Of a stretch of 64,000 nucleotides of DNA, positions 19,214-28,625 are shown piece after piece. The position numbers were made by a program, and so were the translations under genes. Positions within the stretch are counted from its first letter, which is position 1. Every line of letters starts with the position of its first letter. The stretch is from the NCBI RefSeq assembly GCF_000953135.1, contig NZ_LN614827.1, positions 959,001 to 1,023,000 on the forward strand. Reading direction: 5' to 3'. This DNA comes from Legionella fallonii LLAP-10. Its GTDB lineage: Bacteria > Pseudomonadota > Gammaproteobacteria > Legionellales > Legionellaceae. The notes under the pieces were generated by a model, which made no database searches, had not been told where the DNA came from, and was given only the letters and a program-made list of their open reading frames with translations.

Positions 19214-19960
19214 ATGATTGCCCTTAAAACTACAAAAAATAGCAATAAAATGAATTATTTTTGGAAACAGCCAATCTCTTTCTTTTTGTGTTTTGCTGTC
19301 ATTGGTTTGACAGGGTGTGTTGATTTATCAAGAGCTAAATTGAACCCGGAAAGGAAAATAGCTTCTTACTCGACGAAGCCTGTTAAACATAAAACTAAGG
19401 CTCATGCCTCTAAATCGCAAGGGGAAGTTCATACCATGCTGGGCGGCTTGGGTATGTTTAGCGTGGGTATGAGTGATGTTCGTGATGACATTGCCAAACA
19501 ATATGGGAATGTATCTGCTTCTAGCAACATGTGGTATAACGGAGGTGACGTCGCTTATTCTATAAAACGTTATTATTATACCCACAAAAAGCATAGACCT
19601 ATTATTTTGGTGGGGCATTCTTTAGGGGCTAATGAACAAATTAAAGTAGCTCGTAACCTTAATGCAGCGGGGATTCCAGTTGATCTTCTTGTTACTGTGG
19701 ATGCTGTATCGCAAACTATAGTACCCCCAAATGTCAAACACGTAGTTAATTTGTATAAGACTGGCTATGTTCCTATGTTTAGTGGGCTTAAATTGAAAGC
19801 AGTAGATTCTCGAGCGACTAAAATTGAAAATATTAATGTTGATGATTTAAAAGGAGTTAGTGTTAATCACTTTACTATTGATAAAAATGAAGTTGTACAA
19901 GCAATGATATTGGATGAAGTGAAGAAGGTATTAGTTGATGGTAATAAAAAAAGGGCTTGA
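19214..19960 (+). CDS. Lipoprotein with alpha/beta-hydrolase-like motif
   Basis: 248 residues. A good lipobox, GLTGC, follows a hydrophobic signal (ISFFLCFAVIGLTGC), so a lipid-anchored protein is likely. The start may be the internal ATG at 19250, which gives a more typical 23-residue signal; the upstream ATG has a weak GAGAA site. The middle contains PIILVGHSLGANEQIKVA, the GHSLG nucleophile elbow of lipases and thioesterases, and LLVTVDAVSQT. A Lys/Ser-rich linker follows the lipid site. The next gene starts inside its last 23 bases. Substrate unknown. Confidence 0.7.
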   Translation: MIALKTTKNSNKMNYFWKQPISFFLCFAVIGLTGCVDLSRAKLNPERKIASYSTKPVKHKTKAHASKSQGEVHTMLGGLGMFSVGMSDVRDDIAKQYGNVSASSNMWYNGGDVAYSIKRYYYTHKKHRPIILVGHSLGANEQIKVARNLNAAGIPVDLLVTVDAVSQTIVPPNVKHVVNLYKTGYVPMFSGLKLKAVDSRATKIENINVDDLKGVSVNHFTIDKNEVVQAMILDEVKKVLVDGNKKRA

Positions 19961-21245
19961 CGGATTAAATCCACGTATTTGCATTATTGGCGCTGGTCCA
20001 AGTGGTCTTGCTGCAATTAAAAATCTACAAGAGCAGGGTTTAACTAATGTTGTCGTTTTTGAAAAAAATAATCAAATAGGCGGTAATTGGTTTTTTGATG
20101 AGCATAATGAGCATTCTAGTGTGTATGAAACAACTCATATCATTAGTTCTAAACGTTGGTCGCAATTTGACGATTTTCCTATGCCATCGGATTATCCTGA
20201 CTATCCATCCCATGCTCTTCTTTTAAAGTACTTTAGAGACTATTCACAGCATTTTGCTTTAGATAAGTACGTACGATTTAATAGCACTGTTTTAAAAGTG
20301 ACGCGTGATGAGAGTAATCAGTGGCATGTTACTTATGAAAATGAGCAAGGAGTCCATCAGGAGTGCTTTGATTATTTATTAGTAGCAAATGGTCATCATT
20401 GGGATCCTGTTTTGCCCGAATATCCTGGAGAGTTTGACGGAGAGATACTCCATTCTCATCAATATAAGAAGGCTCAAATCTTTAAAGATAAGCGCGTTCT
20501 TGTCGTTGGTGGTGGAAATTCTGCTTGTGATGTTGCCGTTGAAGCATCGCGCATTGCACCTCGGGTTTGTATTAGTATGCGCCGGGGTTATCATATTTTC
20601 CCTAAGTTTATTTTTGGAAAGCCAACAGATGATGCAGTGGCTAAAATTCAATGGATTCCATCTGGGATAAGACAGAAAATTATTACCTTAGTAGTTAGAG
20701 TGTTACAAGGACGCTACCCTAAGTATAAGTTGCTGAAACCGGATTGTGGCCCTTTAGAGATACATCCTACGATTAACTCAGAGTTGTTATATTTTATTCG
20801 TCATGGAAAGATAATGCCTCGTCTTGGTATTGCAAAATTTGAAAAAAATACCGTTCATTTTATCGATGGTAGCCAAGAGGAATTTGATACAGTGATTTTT
20901 GCTACAGGATATCAGGTTAGCTTTCCCTTTTTCGATAAGGATTATCTAGATTTTAGCAATGCGACCAAAATTCCTTTATATAGGAAAATGATGCATGCTG
21001 ACTTTGATAACCTTTATTTCATCGGTTTATGCCAACCTCAAGGCTGTATCTGGCCTCTTGCTGATTATCAGTCCAAAATAGTGGCGCGTATTATTGCGGG
21101 AACCCTAAAAAGACCGGAGCAGTTACATCAGAAAATTACCGAAGAAATAAATAAACCGCATTACCGTTTTAAATCCAATAGACGCCATGCTCTAGAAGTG
21201 GATTATCATATTTTTAGGCGTGAATTACTGGAAATGTTGCGTTAA
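19938..21245 (+). CDS. FMO-type flavin-containing monooxygenase
   Basis: 435 residues. ATG chosen, with AAGAAGG nine bases upstream; a TTG one codon earlier keeps the frame open. FAD-binding CIIGAGPSGLAAIKNL at the N-terminus; the FMO/Baeyer-Villiger signature FDGEILHSHQYK (FxGxxxHxxxY); NADPH-binding VVGGGNSACDVAVEA; and the later FATGYQVSFPF. It should oxygenate a soft nucleophile or a ketone with NADPH and oxygen. The 23-base overlap with the lipoprotein hydrolase suggests the two are made together, perhaps acting on one metabolite (inference). Confidence 0.88.
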   Translation: MVIKKGLDGLNPRICIIGAGPSGLAAIKNLQEQGLTNVVVFEKNNQIGGNWFFDEHNEHSSVYETTHIISSKRWSQFDDFPMPSDYPDYPSHALLLKYFRDYSQHFALDKYVRFNSTVLKVTRDESNQWHVTYENEQGVHQECFDYLLVANGHHWDPVLPEYPGEFDGEILHSHQYKKAQIFKDKRVLVVGGGNSACDVAVEASRIAPRVCISMRRGYHIFPKFIFGKPTDDAVAKIQWIPSGIRQKIITLVVRVLQGRYPKYKLLKPDCGPLEIHPTINSELLYFIRHGKIMPRLGIAKFEKNTVHFIDGSQEEFDTVIFATGYQVSFPFFDKDYLDFSNATKIPLYRKMMHADFDNLYFIGLCQPQGCIWPLADYQSKIVARIIAGTLKRPEQLHQKITEEINKPHYRFKSNRRHALEVDYHIFRRELLEMLR

Positions 21246-21292
21246 CTTTAGACGAAAATTGTGGCTCGTGGTCTATCAAAGAATCATTGTAG

Positions 21293-21313
21293 GTTGGGTC
21301 ATTTTGACCCATA
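21293..21313. terminator. Short hairpin between convergent genes
   Basis: TTGGGTC-ATTTT-GACCCAT stem-loop with about 6-7 pairs, between the converging monooxygenase and dehydrogenase genes. The rest of the 180-base gap contains a GC-rich run (CGCGCGGGGG) but no gene. Confidence 0.3.
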
Positions 21314-21425
21314 GCCGTCAAGCTAAGAACGAAATATCCCTCTAAGACCCTCTCCCACGATTGAGTATTGGGTTCTAATCAAAACTCCTCGCGCGGGGGA
21401 GGGGACTTTTCGCGCCACGTGGATA

Positions 21426-22265
21426 TTATAGTGCGGTTTTTGCACGTCTTAACAATGAGTTAAGTAGCTTTTCAATATTATTAATATGGGGATTTTCTTG
21501 CTGTATTATCGCTTTGACTCGCTCTTCGCTGTATCCCTTAACCTCTTTGTCAGGCAGTATATAAAATCGCTTTTGTTCTGCTTCTCGAATAATGTGCTCA
21601 GCTACATCTAAGGCAGGGCGCGAATGAGTTAACAACGCGTTTAATGAGTGATGAAAGGCTGAAGTATTTTCTGCTGATGTGTTTGCCAATAGACCTGTAT
21701 CTGTAAATGACGGAAAGGCAACAGAGATGTCGACTGGTTTTTCTAGGCGTTGAAGGTCAAAATGAAGCGATTCAGATAAAGCGAGTACTGCGTGCTTTGA
21801 CATGGCATAGCAGGCCATCTGTGAGCCAGAGCATAGAGCATATAAGCTTGCCATATTGATAATGTGGGACCTGAAGTCTTGCTTGAATAATAATGGCATG
21901 AATGCTCGAATGATATGAAGCATGCCATGCACATTAACGTCGATGACTTGACCAACTTGTTGTGGAGTTAAATCCCATACTGGGGCTAGGGTGCCTATAA
22001 TCCCCGCATTATTATAGATGTAATCAATGCGACCTAACTGTTGTTCAATTAGTTGAACTAAGTCATTCACTTCACTAACTTGAGTAATATCACAGGAAAA
22101 ATGAATTACTTGGTTAGGAAATTGAGCAATTAACTGTGTGGCCTCATGAGCAAGTTTTGCATGATCTTTGTCTACCATAACGACTGTTTTACCTTGTTGA
22201 AGGTTAATAAGACTTAATGCGAGCCCTATGCCGTTTGCCGCACCGGTAATTACAGCGACCTTCAT
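21426..22265 (-). CDS. Short-chain dehydrogenase/reductase
   Basis: 279 residues from the ATG preceded by GAGG at 8 bases; the open frame continues 39 codons upstream, but that part is polar and unlike the family. Classical SDR signatures: VAVITGAANGIGLALSL (cofactor loop), YNNAGIIG, MASLYALCSGSQMACYAMSKHA (catalytic Ser, Tyr, Lys). VDKDHAK after the second strand suggests NAD(H). Substrate unknown. It lies back to back with the catalase gene. Confidence 0.85.
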   Translation of the reverse strand: MKVAVITGAANGIGLALSLINLQQGKTVVMVDKDHAKLAHEATQLIAQFPNQVIHFSCDITQVSEVNDLVQLIEQQLGRIDYIYNNAGIIGTLAPVWDLTPQQVGQVIDVNVHGMLHIIRAFMPLLFKQDFRSHIINMASLYALCSGSQMACYAMSKHAVLALSESLHFDLQRLEKPVDISVAFPSFTDTGLLANTSAENTSAFHHSLNALLTHSRPALDVAEHIIREAEQKRFYILPDKEVKGYSEERVKAIIQQENPHINNIEKLLNSLLRRAKTAL

Positions 22266-22433
22266 GCTTAATTCCTCATTTTTATATACATACTGAACAT
22301 TGGAACGCATCATACTAAATAAAGTATGGATGTAGCAATCAGTGATAACTTTGTGGTTCACTGTAGATACGGTGTGTGGCATATTAATATTCTTAGTAAA
22401 ACTATTAAAATCATTTGCTTAACATTATTATTG

Positions 22434-22507
22434 GTAACTTCTCAATAATTCCGGGAAAAATGTGACCCCGAATGAAGTAGTGTTCCCCGTACTTATTGAG
22501 AAGCTAC
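22434..22507. repeat. Inverted repeat in the catalase upstream region
   Basis: 15-base arms with one mismatch, at 22434-22448 (GTAACTTCTCAATAA) and 22493-22507 (TTATTGAGAAGCTAC), separated by 44 bases. It could be a small mobile element end pair or part of the catalase/dehydrogenase control region. It ends 55 bases before the catalase start. Confidence 0.45.
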
Positions 22508-22561
22508 TATTATTGTTTCTTAATCTTTTCATGAAATGGGTAACTTATTAAGGAGTAATTC

Positions 22562-24010
22562 GTGACCAAAAAAATCACTCTCACTACCACTGGCGGTAAT
22601 CCCATCGGGGATAATCAAAACTCCTTAACTGCAGGAGCTCGAGGACCCTTATTAATGCAGGATTATCAATTAATAGAAAAATTGGCTCATCAGAATCGTG
22701 AGCGTATACCCGAGCGAGTCGTGCATGCTAAAGGATGGGGAGCACATGGTGTTCTTACTGTCACCCATGATATTACGGAATATACTAAAGCCGATCTATT
22801 TTCCGAGGTAGGGAAAAAAACAGAACTGATTGCTCGTTTTTCTACTGTGGCAGGGGAAATGGGGGCTGCGGATGCGGAACGAGACGTTCGTGGATTTGCA
22901 ATAAAGTTTTATACCAGTCAAGGAAATTGGGATATGGTGGGCAACAATACTCCTGTATTTTTTGTTCGCGATCCTTATAAGTTTCCTGATTTTATTCATA
23001 CACAAAAGCGACATCCAAAAACTAATCTACGTTCACCTACTGCTATGTGGGATTTTTGGTCTTTATCACCGGAAAGTTTGCACCAAGTGACCATCTTATT
23101 TTCTGATAGAGGGCTACCTCAGTCAGTGCGTTTTATGGACGGTTTTGGTTCCCATACGTATAGTTTCATCAATGCTAAAAATGAACGTTTTTGGGTTAAA
23201 TTTCATTTTAAAACAATGCAGGGGCACAAGCATTGGACCAATCAAGAGGCAGCAGAGGTCGTGGGGCGCACCAGAGAGTCCACTCAAGAGGATTTATTCC
23301 AAGCTATAGCTCAAGGGGACTATCCTAAATGGCGTTTTTGCGTACAAATCATGACAGAGGAACAGGCACAAAATTTAGGTCACAATCCTTTTGATCTAAC
23401 TAAGGTTTGGTCGCAACGAACTTTCCCCTTAATTGAAGTGGGAATTATGGAACTTAACCGTAATCCTGAGAATTATTTTGCTGAAATAGAACAATTGGCT
23501 TTTTCTCCCTCCAATATTATTCCTGGGCTTAGTTTTTCTCCTGATAAAATGTTACAAGCACGAATATTCTCTTATGCTGATGCCCATCGCTATCGTATAG
23601 GTACTCATTATGAAGCGTTACCCGTTAATGCCCCCAAATGCCCAGTGCACCACTATCATAAGGATGGTTCCTTGAGATTCTATGATAACAATACTGACCA
23701 TACGGATGCATATTATGAACCTAATAGTTTTTCAGGACCTGAGGAGCAGCATCAATATGTTGAGCCTCCTTTTCCTGTTGATGGTGATGCTTATAGATAT
23801 GACAGACATCAAGATCCTGACGATTTTAGCCAGCCTGCTAACTTATTTCATTTGTTTGACGCGGAACAAAAACAAAGGCTGTATTCCAATATTGCAGACA
23901 GCATGATGGGAGTTCCCGATTTTATTATTGAACGACAAATGAAGTTATTTGATCTGGTTGATAAAGAGTATGGCGCAGGGGTAAGGAAGGCTTTGAACGG
24001 AAAAAAATGA
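22562..24010 (+). CDS. Monofunctional haem catalase
   Basis: Breaks down hydrogen peroxide to water and oxygen. 482 residues, the small-subunit clade size; starts with GTG after AAGGAG. Active-site signatures: [12 protein letters not shown] (distal His), [16 protein letters not shown] (distal Asn), and the proximal haem Tyr in [25 protein letters not shown]-binding-type residues may be present around HKHWTNQEA. It ends soon after the barrel, so it has no flavodoxin-like C-terminal domain of the large KatE clade. Probably cytoplasmic, since no signal peptide is seen. Confidence 0.95.
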   Translation: MTKKITLTTTGGNPIGDNQNSLTAGARGPLLMQDYQLIEKLAHQNRERIPERVVHAKGWGAHGVLTVTHDITEYTKADLFSEVGKKTELIARFSTVAGEMGAADAERDVRGFAIKFYTSQGNWDMVGNNTPVFFVRDPYKFPDFIHTQKRHPKTNLRSPTAMWDFWSLSPESLHQVTILFSDRGLPQSVRFMDGFGSHTYSFINAKNERFWVKFHFKTMQGHKHWTNQEAAEVVGRTRESTQEDLFQAIAQGDYPKWRFCVQIMTEEQAQNLGHNPFDLTKVWSQRTFPLIEVGIMELNRNPENYFAEIEQLAFSPSNIIPGLSFSPDKMLQARIFSYADAHRYRIGTHYEALPVNAPKCPVHHYHKDGSLRFYDNNTDHTDAYYEPNSFSGPEEQHQYVEPPFPVDGDAYRYDRHQDPDDFSQPANLFHLFDAEQKQRLYSNIADSMMGVPDFIIERQMKLFDLVDKEYGAGVRKALNGKK

Positions 24011-24109
24011 TACTTTCATTGGTTTAATGAGTCATGGTTCTGTTGCATAATCATGTATCATGATGCAAGAGATATTTAGGTCTATTTCATTGCTTGCAAC
24101 GGTTCACGT

Positions 24110-24194
24110 AATGGCATCAACTTAAGGATGTGTAGCCCGGATTAGACGAAGTCGTATTCTGGGCTACGCGATAAAAGCTTAAATTGACGCCATT
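24110..24194. repeat. MITE-like element with 17-base terminal inverted repeats
   Basis: Terminal arms 24110-24126 (AATGGCATCAACTTAAG) and 24178-24194 match as inverted copies at 15 of 17. Inside is a second inverted pair, GTAGCCCGG... / ...CTGGGCTAC. No gene inside. The right end recurs at 13930-13950. Confidence 0.65.
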
Positions 24195-24213
24195 AGGTGA
24201 CCATGGTTCAATT

Positions 24214-24222
24214 TGCTATAAT
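24214..24222 (+). promoter_or_regulatory. Extended -10 promoter element
   Basis: TGCTATAAT, a perfect extended -10, lies 31 bases before the small Pro/Glu-rich gene and immediately after the MITE-like element. No good -35 is seen, which is acceptable for extended -10 promoters. Confidence 0.45.
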
Positions 24223-24252
24223 TAAACAATAACACTATTTAAAGGAATGAAT

Positions 24253-24396
24253 GTGAACGATAGCGAGATACCTGAGCCCAATGAGTTTCCATCTGAGCCC
24301 GAGGAATACCCTGACACTACAGAGCCTTTAGAGCCCGATTATCCTGGTACACCAGAACCTGAACCAAGCCAAGATCCTGAACCTAACGATTATTAG
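24253..24396 (+). CDS. Very small acidic Pro/Glu-rich protein
   Basis: 47 residues, starting with GTG six bases after AAAGGA; an ATG two codons earlier overlaps that ribosome site and is unlikely. The peptide is almost wholly Pro, Glu, Asp, Tyr and Ser, with repeated EP, PEP and SEPE units ([19 protein letters not shown]). No Lys, Arg or hydrophobic core, so it is probably unfolded. Promoter and ribosome site are both present, which supports a real gene. Its end overlaps the end of trpC by 4 bases on the other strand. Function unknown. Confidence 0.55.
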   Translation: MNDSEIPEPNEFPSEPEEYPDTTEPLEPDYPGTPEPEPSQDPEPNDY

Positions 24397-25169
24397 TCGT
24401 GCATTAGTTTCTCTAATGCTTGGCCTACATTATCCGCTCTCATGAGGCTTTCTCCTATGAGAAAGGTGTTAATGCCGTGAGACTGCATGAATTTAATGTC
24501 TTCCCTATTATTTATACCGCTTTCAGTAACAATAATTTTCTCTTTAGGAACATAGGGTTTTAGATCAACACTGAGCTGAATATTAGTATGAAAGGTATGC
24601 AGGCTACGATTATTAATTCCCATGAGCGGGGTCGGTAATAATAGGGCTCTGTCGAGTTCTTCTCGGGTGTGACTTTCTACCAGTACAGCTAACTCCAGTT
24701 CTTGAGCTAATTGACAAAAGTCAGTTAATTGCACATCGTCTAACATGGCTACAATCAGCAAAATGCAATCGGCACCTAAAGCTAAACTTTCGTGAATTTG
24801 ATAAGGGTCGATGATAAAATCTTTACGTAGTACAGGTAGGGGGCAATGCTTTTTTGCTGTGGCGATATAATCAGGATGGCCTTGGAAAAATTCAATATCA
24901 GTTAATACAGACAGGCAACGAGCACCATTTTGAGCATAAGCAGTTGCAATTTCTGCGACATCAAAATATTCCCTAATCACTCCTTTACTTGGAGAAGCTT
25001 TTTTTATTTCAGCAATAATTGCAGGAGTAGCGTTGGATTGAAGTGCTTTAATAAAATCCCGTCGTGCTAGGGTAGGAGTCTGTAATAGAGAGTTTAATGG
25101 TTTAATCTTTTTTGCCTTTGCAACTTCTTCTAATTTATGATGGGCGATTTTTTGCAATATGCTATTCAT
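24393..25169 (-). CDS. trpC: Indole-3-glycerol-phosphate synthase
   Basis: Tryptophan pathway step forming indole-glycerol phosphate. 258 residues, a single-function TrpC with no fused TrpF. TIM-barrel signatures: [21 protein letters not shown] (catalytic Lys in EIKKASPS), [15 protein letters not shown] (catalytic Lys), [30 protein letters not shown] and [12 protein letters not shown]. Follows trpD by 4 bases and ends the trpG-trpD-trpC unit. Confidence 0.96.
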   Translation of the reverse strand: MNSILQKIAHHKLEEVAKAKKIKPLNSLLQTPTLARRDFIKALQSNATPAIIAEIKKASPSKGVIREYFDVAEIATAYAQNGARCLSVLTDIEFFQGHPDYIATAKKHCPLPVLRKDFIIDPYQIHESLALGADCILLIVAMLDDVQLTDFCQLAQELELAVLVESHTREELDRALLLPTPLMGINNRSLHTFHTNIQLSVDLKPYVPKEKIIVTESGINNREDIKFMQSHGINTFLIGESLMRADNVGQALEKLMHD

Positions 25170-25173
25170 AATT

Positions 25174-26196
25174 TCATTCTTTATTTAAGTTTTGGGTTAA
25201 TTGGCACAGTTGGTTAAAACATTGTGCTGCTTTGCCACTGTCAATCGCTGTTTTTGCTGTTTCTATCGCTGCAGCGAAAGAAAGATCTTCTTTTGCGCAA
25301 TAAATTGCTGCTGCTGAATTAAGAAGAACCATATCACGAGCAGCACCTTTATCTCCTGCCAGTACTTTTTGGATTAACTGCAAACTTTGTTGTGGAGAGT
25401 CAACAATAATGCTTTCTAATGATTGATGTTTCATGCCAAATTCTTCTGGAATAATGAGCCACTCCTTGAATTTTCCTTGTTTGTATTCAACCACTTCCGT
25501 AGGTGCTGCGATACTAATTTCATCCAGACCATCTTGAGAGCTAACAACTAGGGCACGTTCGCTGCCTAGATTCACTAATACTTCCGCTAAGGGTTTTGTC
25601 CACGAGTTGGAAAAAACGCCTACCACCTGTTTTTTTACCCGGGCAGGGTTGATTAATGGACCTAGTAAATTAAATAAAGTTCTAATGCCTAAGTGCTGAC
25701 GCGCAGCTCGAGCATGTTGCATAGCAGGGTGATAATGAGGAGCAAATAGAAAAGCTAAATTGCACTTATTAATACAAGTTTGGATTTGAAGATCGGTAAG
25801 ATTTAGAGTAAAACCCGCTTGCTCTAATAAATCAGCGCTACCACTACGACTGGAAACTGAGCGATTGCCGTGTTTGGCGACTTTAATTCCAGTTGCTGCA
25901 ACTACAAAGCTACTGGCTGTAGAAACGTTAAATGTATTTTTACCATCACCGCCAGTGCCGACAATGTCGATTAGATCCGGGCCGAGATCTAGGGAGTGTG
26001 CCAGTTGCTGCATTACTTTTGCGGCGGCAGTTAATTCATTGACTGTTTCACCTTTCATACGCATAAGAGCTAAAAAGGTAGCAATTTGTATATCATTAAA
26101 TGCTCCAGTCATGCAGGCGTGAATTATTTCTTGCATTTGATCGGACGATAAATTGTTTTTAGCTATGAGCTGTTCAAATAGGAGACTGGGTTTCAT
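25174..26196 (-). CDS. trpD: Anthranilate phosphoribosyltransferase
   Basis: Joins anthranilate to PRPP. 340 residues, the standard length. Signatures: [22 protein letters not shown] (PRPP loop), [38 protein letters not shown] and [16 protein letters not shown]. Its start lies 23 bases inside the end of trpG, so translation is probably coupled. Confidence 0.96.
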   Translation of the reverse strand: MKPSLLFEQLIAKNNLSSDQMQEIIHACMTGAFNDIQIATFLALMRMKGETVNELTAAAKVMQQLAHSLDLGPDLIDIVGTGGDGKNTFNVSTASSFVVAATGIKVAKHGNRSVSSRSGSADLLEQAGFTLNLTDLQIQTCINKCNLAFLFAPHYHPAMQHARAARQHLGIRTLFNLLGPLINPARVKKQVVGVFSNSWTKPLAEVLVNLGSERALVVSSQDGLDEISIAAPTEVVEYKQGKFKEWLIIPEEFGMKHQSLESIIVDSPQQSLQLIQKVLAGDKGAARDMVLLNSAAAIYCAKEDLSFAAAIETAKTAIDSGKAAQCFNQLCQLTQNLNKE

Positions 26197-26752
26197 ATTT
26201 TAAGAAATTCTCTAATAGTTGTAATCCATGTTGACTTAGGATGGCCTCTGGATGAAATTGTAGACCAAAAAGCGGGTATTGACGATGTGAAATTGCCATA
26301 ATTGTTTCTTTTGCCCAGGCATCGATTGAAAAACAGAGAGGCAGGCTAGCAACATCAACTGCTAATGAGTGATAACGAGTTGCCTGGAATAGATTGGGAG
26401 TATTATTAAATATTCCTTGATAATTATGAAGGATGGTTGATGTTTTTCCATGCATAATTTCAGGGGCTGAGATTATTTTACCACCAAAGGCTTGTGCCAA
26501 GCATTGATGACCAAGGCAGATGCCTAATATAGGGATCTGCTGATGGAACTGTTGAATAACAGCCAAAGAAATACCTGCCTCATCAGGGGATTTTGGCCCT
26601 GGTGAAATGACAATATAACGGGGGTTCAGTTGTTTTATTTCATTCAAACTGATTTTATCGTGTTTAAAAACGATGACTTCCTGTTGCAAACATTGAAAGT
26701 ATTGAACCAGGTTATAAGTAAAAGAATCATAATTATCAATGATTAGAAGCAT
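26174..26752 (-). CDS. trpG: Anthranilate/aminodeoxychorismate synthase glutaminase subunit
   Basis: Class I glutamine amidotransferase of 192 residues that supplies ammonia to TrpE, and perhaps also to PabB. Triad positions: nucleophile Cys in GICLGHQCLAQAFGG, and His-Glu in GLQFHPEAILSQHG. LLIIDNYDSFTYNLVQYF and SPGPKSPDEAG are typical. trpE is not next to it. It heads the trpGDC unit. Whether it also serves folate synthesis cannot be told from sequence. Confidence 0.94.
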   Translation of the reverse strand: MLLIIDNYDSFTYNLVQYFQCLQQEVIVFKHDKISLNEIKQLNPRYIVISPGPKSPDEAGISLAVIQQFHQQIPILGICLGHQCLAQAFGGKIISAPEIMHGKTSTILHNYQGIFNNTPNLFQATRYHSLAVDVASLPLCFSIDAWAKETIMAISHRQYPLFGLQFHPEAILSQHGLQLLENFLKYETQSPI

Positions 26753-26931
26753 AAGACTACAAGTCGAGTTTTAAGTAAAGTGATTTAAAATTGGATTATT
26801 TTAACATAACAAGCAAAAATCAAGAGTATCTTCAATAAATTATATTTTTAGAGTAGGCTGAATTGAGCATGGCAGTCCGATTAAGGGCGAAATACCTTTC
26901 TAATGTCCAAATCCAAGTGCCATCTCGAACG

Positions 26932-27154
26932 GAGGTATCCCCCCAAATATTGATTAAAGATCGAATTACCGTGGCTTGACCACGGTATCTACAAGAGGGG
27001 TAATGGTTAGTTTAAGACCAAGAAATACACTCGATTAAATTTCTTTTTTAACCACTTCATTGAAGAAATAGAGGTGATTTAATCATGCGACCTGTGGATA
27101 CCGTGGTCAAGCCACGGTAATTCGAGAGAAGTTATAATTCGGTGGGGATACCTC
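26932..27154. repeat. 223-base inverted-repeat element with 58-base arms
   Basis: Left arm 26932-26989 and right arm 27097-27154 are inverted copies with mismatches in the middle. Both contain a shorter perfect palindrome, TACCGTGGCTTGACCACGGTA. A third pairing (GATTAAATTTCTT with AAGAAAT...GATTTAATC) lies in the loop. No open frame inside. It fills most of the 528-base gap upstream of trpG; the rest of that gap shows no gene. Confidence 0.75.
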
Positions 27155-27280
27155 AGATCTCGAGGTCATTAAGTTGATTTTATTAGCCACGAACAGAGAG
27201 TAAGTTTATTTTATGTGGAGGAAAATGAGTAAAAAATGAGCTATTATTAAAAATAGAGTTTCTTAAAAAAGGGAGTCCTT

Positions 27281-27781
27281 ATGCTATCAGGTATAAATGG
27301 AAATTATACTGCACTTAACTATTCTTTACGCTCTGAGGCTATAAAACCGGCTAATCAACCAGCCTCCATGAATGAAGCCTCAACGAAAAAAGACGATAAA
27401 GTGGATCAAATTAATGGAAATTTAAATCAATTACCTCAGCATTTCCAGGTGAATACCGTAGCAAAAATTGAAGAGAAGGCAGAGGATAATGCGATTTCGA
27501 ATCAAAGCGATAATTCTCAACCTAATGATATATCCTCCCTCATCTCATTGATTGAATCCAGCCGTAAAATGAGTACGCAATCTCCGGAAGAGGCGTTAGC
27601 TCAAGTTCTTCCTCAGGCTCCTGAAAGTAAAGCACAATTAATGATTACTGATGCTAATACTTTAGATGCTCAAAAGGATGCGGTGCTTAATGAGTTAATC
27701 GACAATTTTAATAAGATTGATGCGGATGGAAGCCAGCTTATTACTCGCGACGAAGCCTTGGCTTTTATTAATAAGTATTGA
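27281..27781 (+). CDS. EF-hand-containing protein of unknown function
   Basis: 166 residues. The start is supported by AGGGAG upstream. There is no signal peptide. The first 140 residues are polar, low-complexity and probably disordered, rich in Asn, Gln, Ser and Lys. The C-terminus has one canonical calcium-binding loop, DADGSQLITRDE, within NFNKIDADGSQLITRDEALA: Asp, Asp, Ser, a backbone position, and Glu at position 12. A single EF-hand suggests calcium sensing as a dimer. No neighbour gives a role. Confidence 0.65.
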   Translation: MLSGINGNYTALNYSLRSEAIKPANQPASMNEASTKKDDKVDQINGNLNQLPQHFQVNTVAKIEEKAEDNAISNQSDNSQPNDISSLISLIESSRKMSTQSPEEALAQVLPQAPESKAQLMITDANTLDAQKDAVLNELIDNFNKIDADGSQLITRDEALAFINKY

Positions 27782-27791
27782 TTAAAGTGTT

Positions 27792-27878
27792 GTAGCCTGT
27801 ATTCACCTGGTGTGATACGGAAATATCTTCGAATAGTGTACTAAAATCCTGGATTACGCTGCGCTAATCCAGGCTACG
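27792..27878. repeat. GTAGCCTG-type inverted-repeat element
   Basis: Outer arms GTAGCCTG (27792-27799) and CAGGCTAC (27871-27878), with an inner perfect hairpin CCTGGATTA/TAATCCAGG (27849-27874). Same style as the elements at 13.9, 19.0 and 24.1 kb. It could also end transcription between the two convergent genes. Confidence 0.55.
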
Positions 27879-27896
27879 TGTAGAAGCCAATAAAAA

Positions 27897-28553
27897 TTAA
27901 AAACGATAGGCTAGGCGTAGAGTTGCTGAGTAAAGAAAGGGGAAATAAGAGTCTGTTGGGTCTAGCTGGGATTCTCCGAAGCCAGCGGTATAATTTCCTG
28001 CAAGCTCTCCCATAAAATGTTCTGTAATAGGAAAATTAACTCCAAAACTAAAAGTTGGACTGGCACGCCAATCATCAAGGATTATATCTTGTCTGTGCAC
28101 ATTAGCGACTCCAACACCCGAAAATACTCGTATCTCTGTCTTAGGAATAACAAGCATTACTTTGCCCACTAAACTTAAGGCCTCGGTATCTGTAGTAAGT
28201 AAGGTTGCTCCATTATTATTAAAGCTAAAAATACTAAACGGGTCAAAAACGACTGTAGCCCGAGGATAGCTAACATAATTACCTTCAATAGCAAAAAAAG
28301 GACTAAATTCATAACCACCTAAAACACCCCAAACTTGGCCGCCTTCCTGCGCATTAATCGGCGTAGACATAGTTATGGCTATGTTCTGATTGTCTTCGCT
28401 AGGTACTAGACCAAACCATGTGGTTGAACCAAAGCCCCCTAAAGCGCCTACATAAAAAGGATGTCTGAATTGATTGATAGGTTTAGCCTGACAAAAAAAA
28501 GGGAAAAGAAATAGTAGGGTACATAAATAGGGTATTGATTTTTGGTTAATCAC
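27897..28553 (-). CDS. Opacity/OmpA-like beta-barrel outer-membrane protein
   Basis: 218 residues: signal peptide (YLCTLLFLFPFFCQAKP), then alternating beta-strand sequence with YVGALGGFGSTTWFGL near the start, GVLGGYEFSPFFAIEGNYV in the middle, and FSGVGVANVHRQDI and a C-terminal SATLRLAYRF. A terminal Phe and the overall plan fit an eight-stranded barrel of the porin/opacity type. Probably a structural or surface protein; no ligand can be assigned. A hairpin lies upstream, so it likely has its own promoter. Confidence 0.7.
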   Translation of the reverse strand: MINQKSIPYLCTLLFLFPFFCQAKPINQFRHPFYVGALGGFGSTTWFGLVPSEDNQNIAITMSTPINAQEGGQVWGVLGGYEFSPFFAIEGNYVSYPRATVVFDPFSIFSFNNNGATLLTTDTEALSLVGKVMLVIPKTEIRVFSGVGVANVHRQDIILDDWRASPTFSFGVNFPITEHFMGELAGNYTAGFGESQLDPTDSYFPFLYSATLRLAYRF

Positions 28554-28586
28554 AATTAAACACTCTTTTAATACTTTAATAATTAC

Positions 28587-28608
28587 GGCTCTTCTTTTTT
28601 GAAGAGCC
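28587..28608 (-). terminator. Hairpin after the Cys-rich secreted protein gene
   Basis: Perfect 8-base stem GGCTCTTC / GAAGAGCC with a 6-base loop, 17 bases past the stop of the minus-strand gene at 28626-28964. The trailing T-run is weak on that strand. Confidence 0.5.
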
Positions 28609-28625
28609 AGAAGAAAAGTTAAAAA

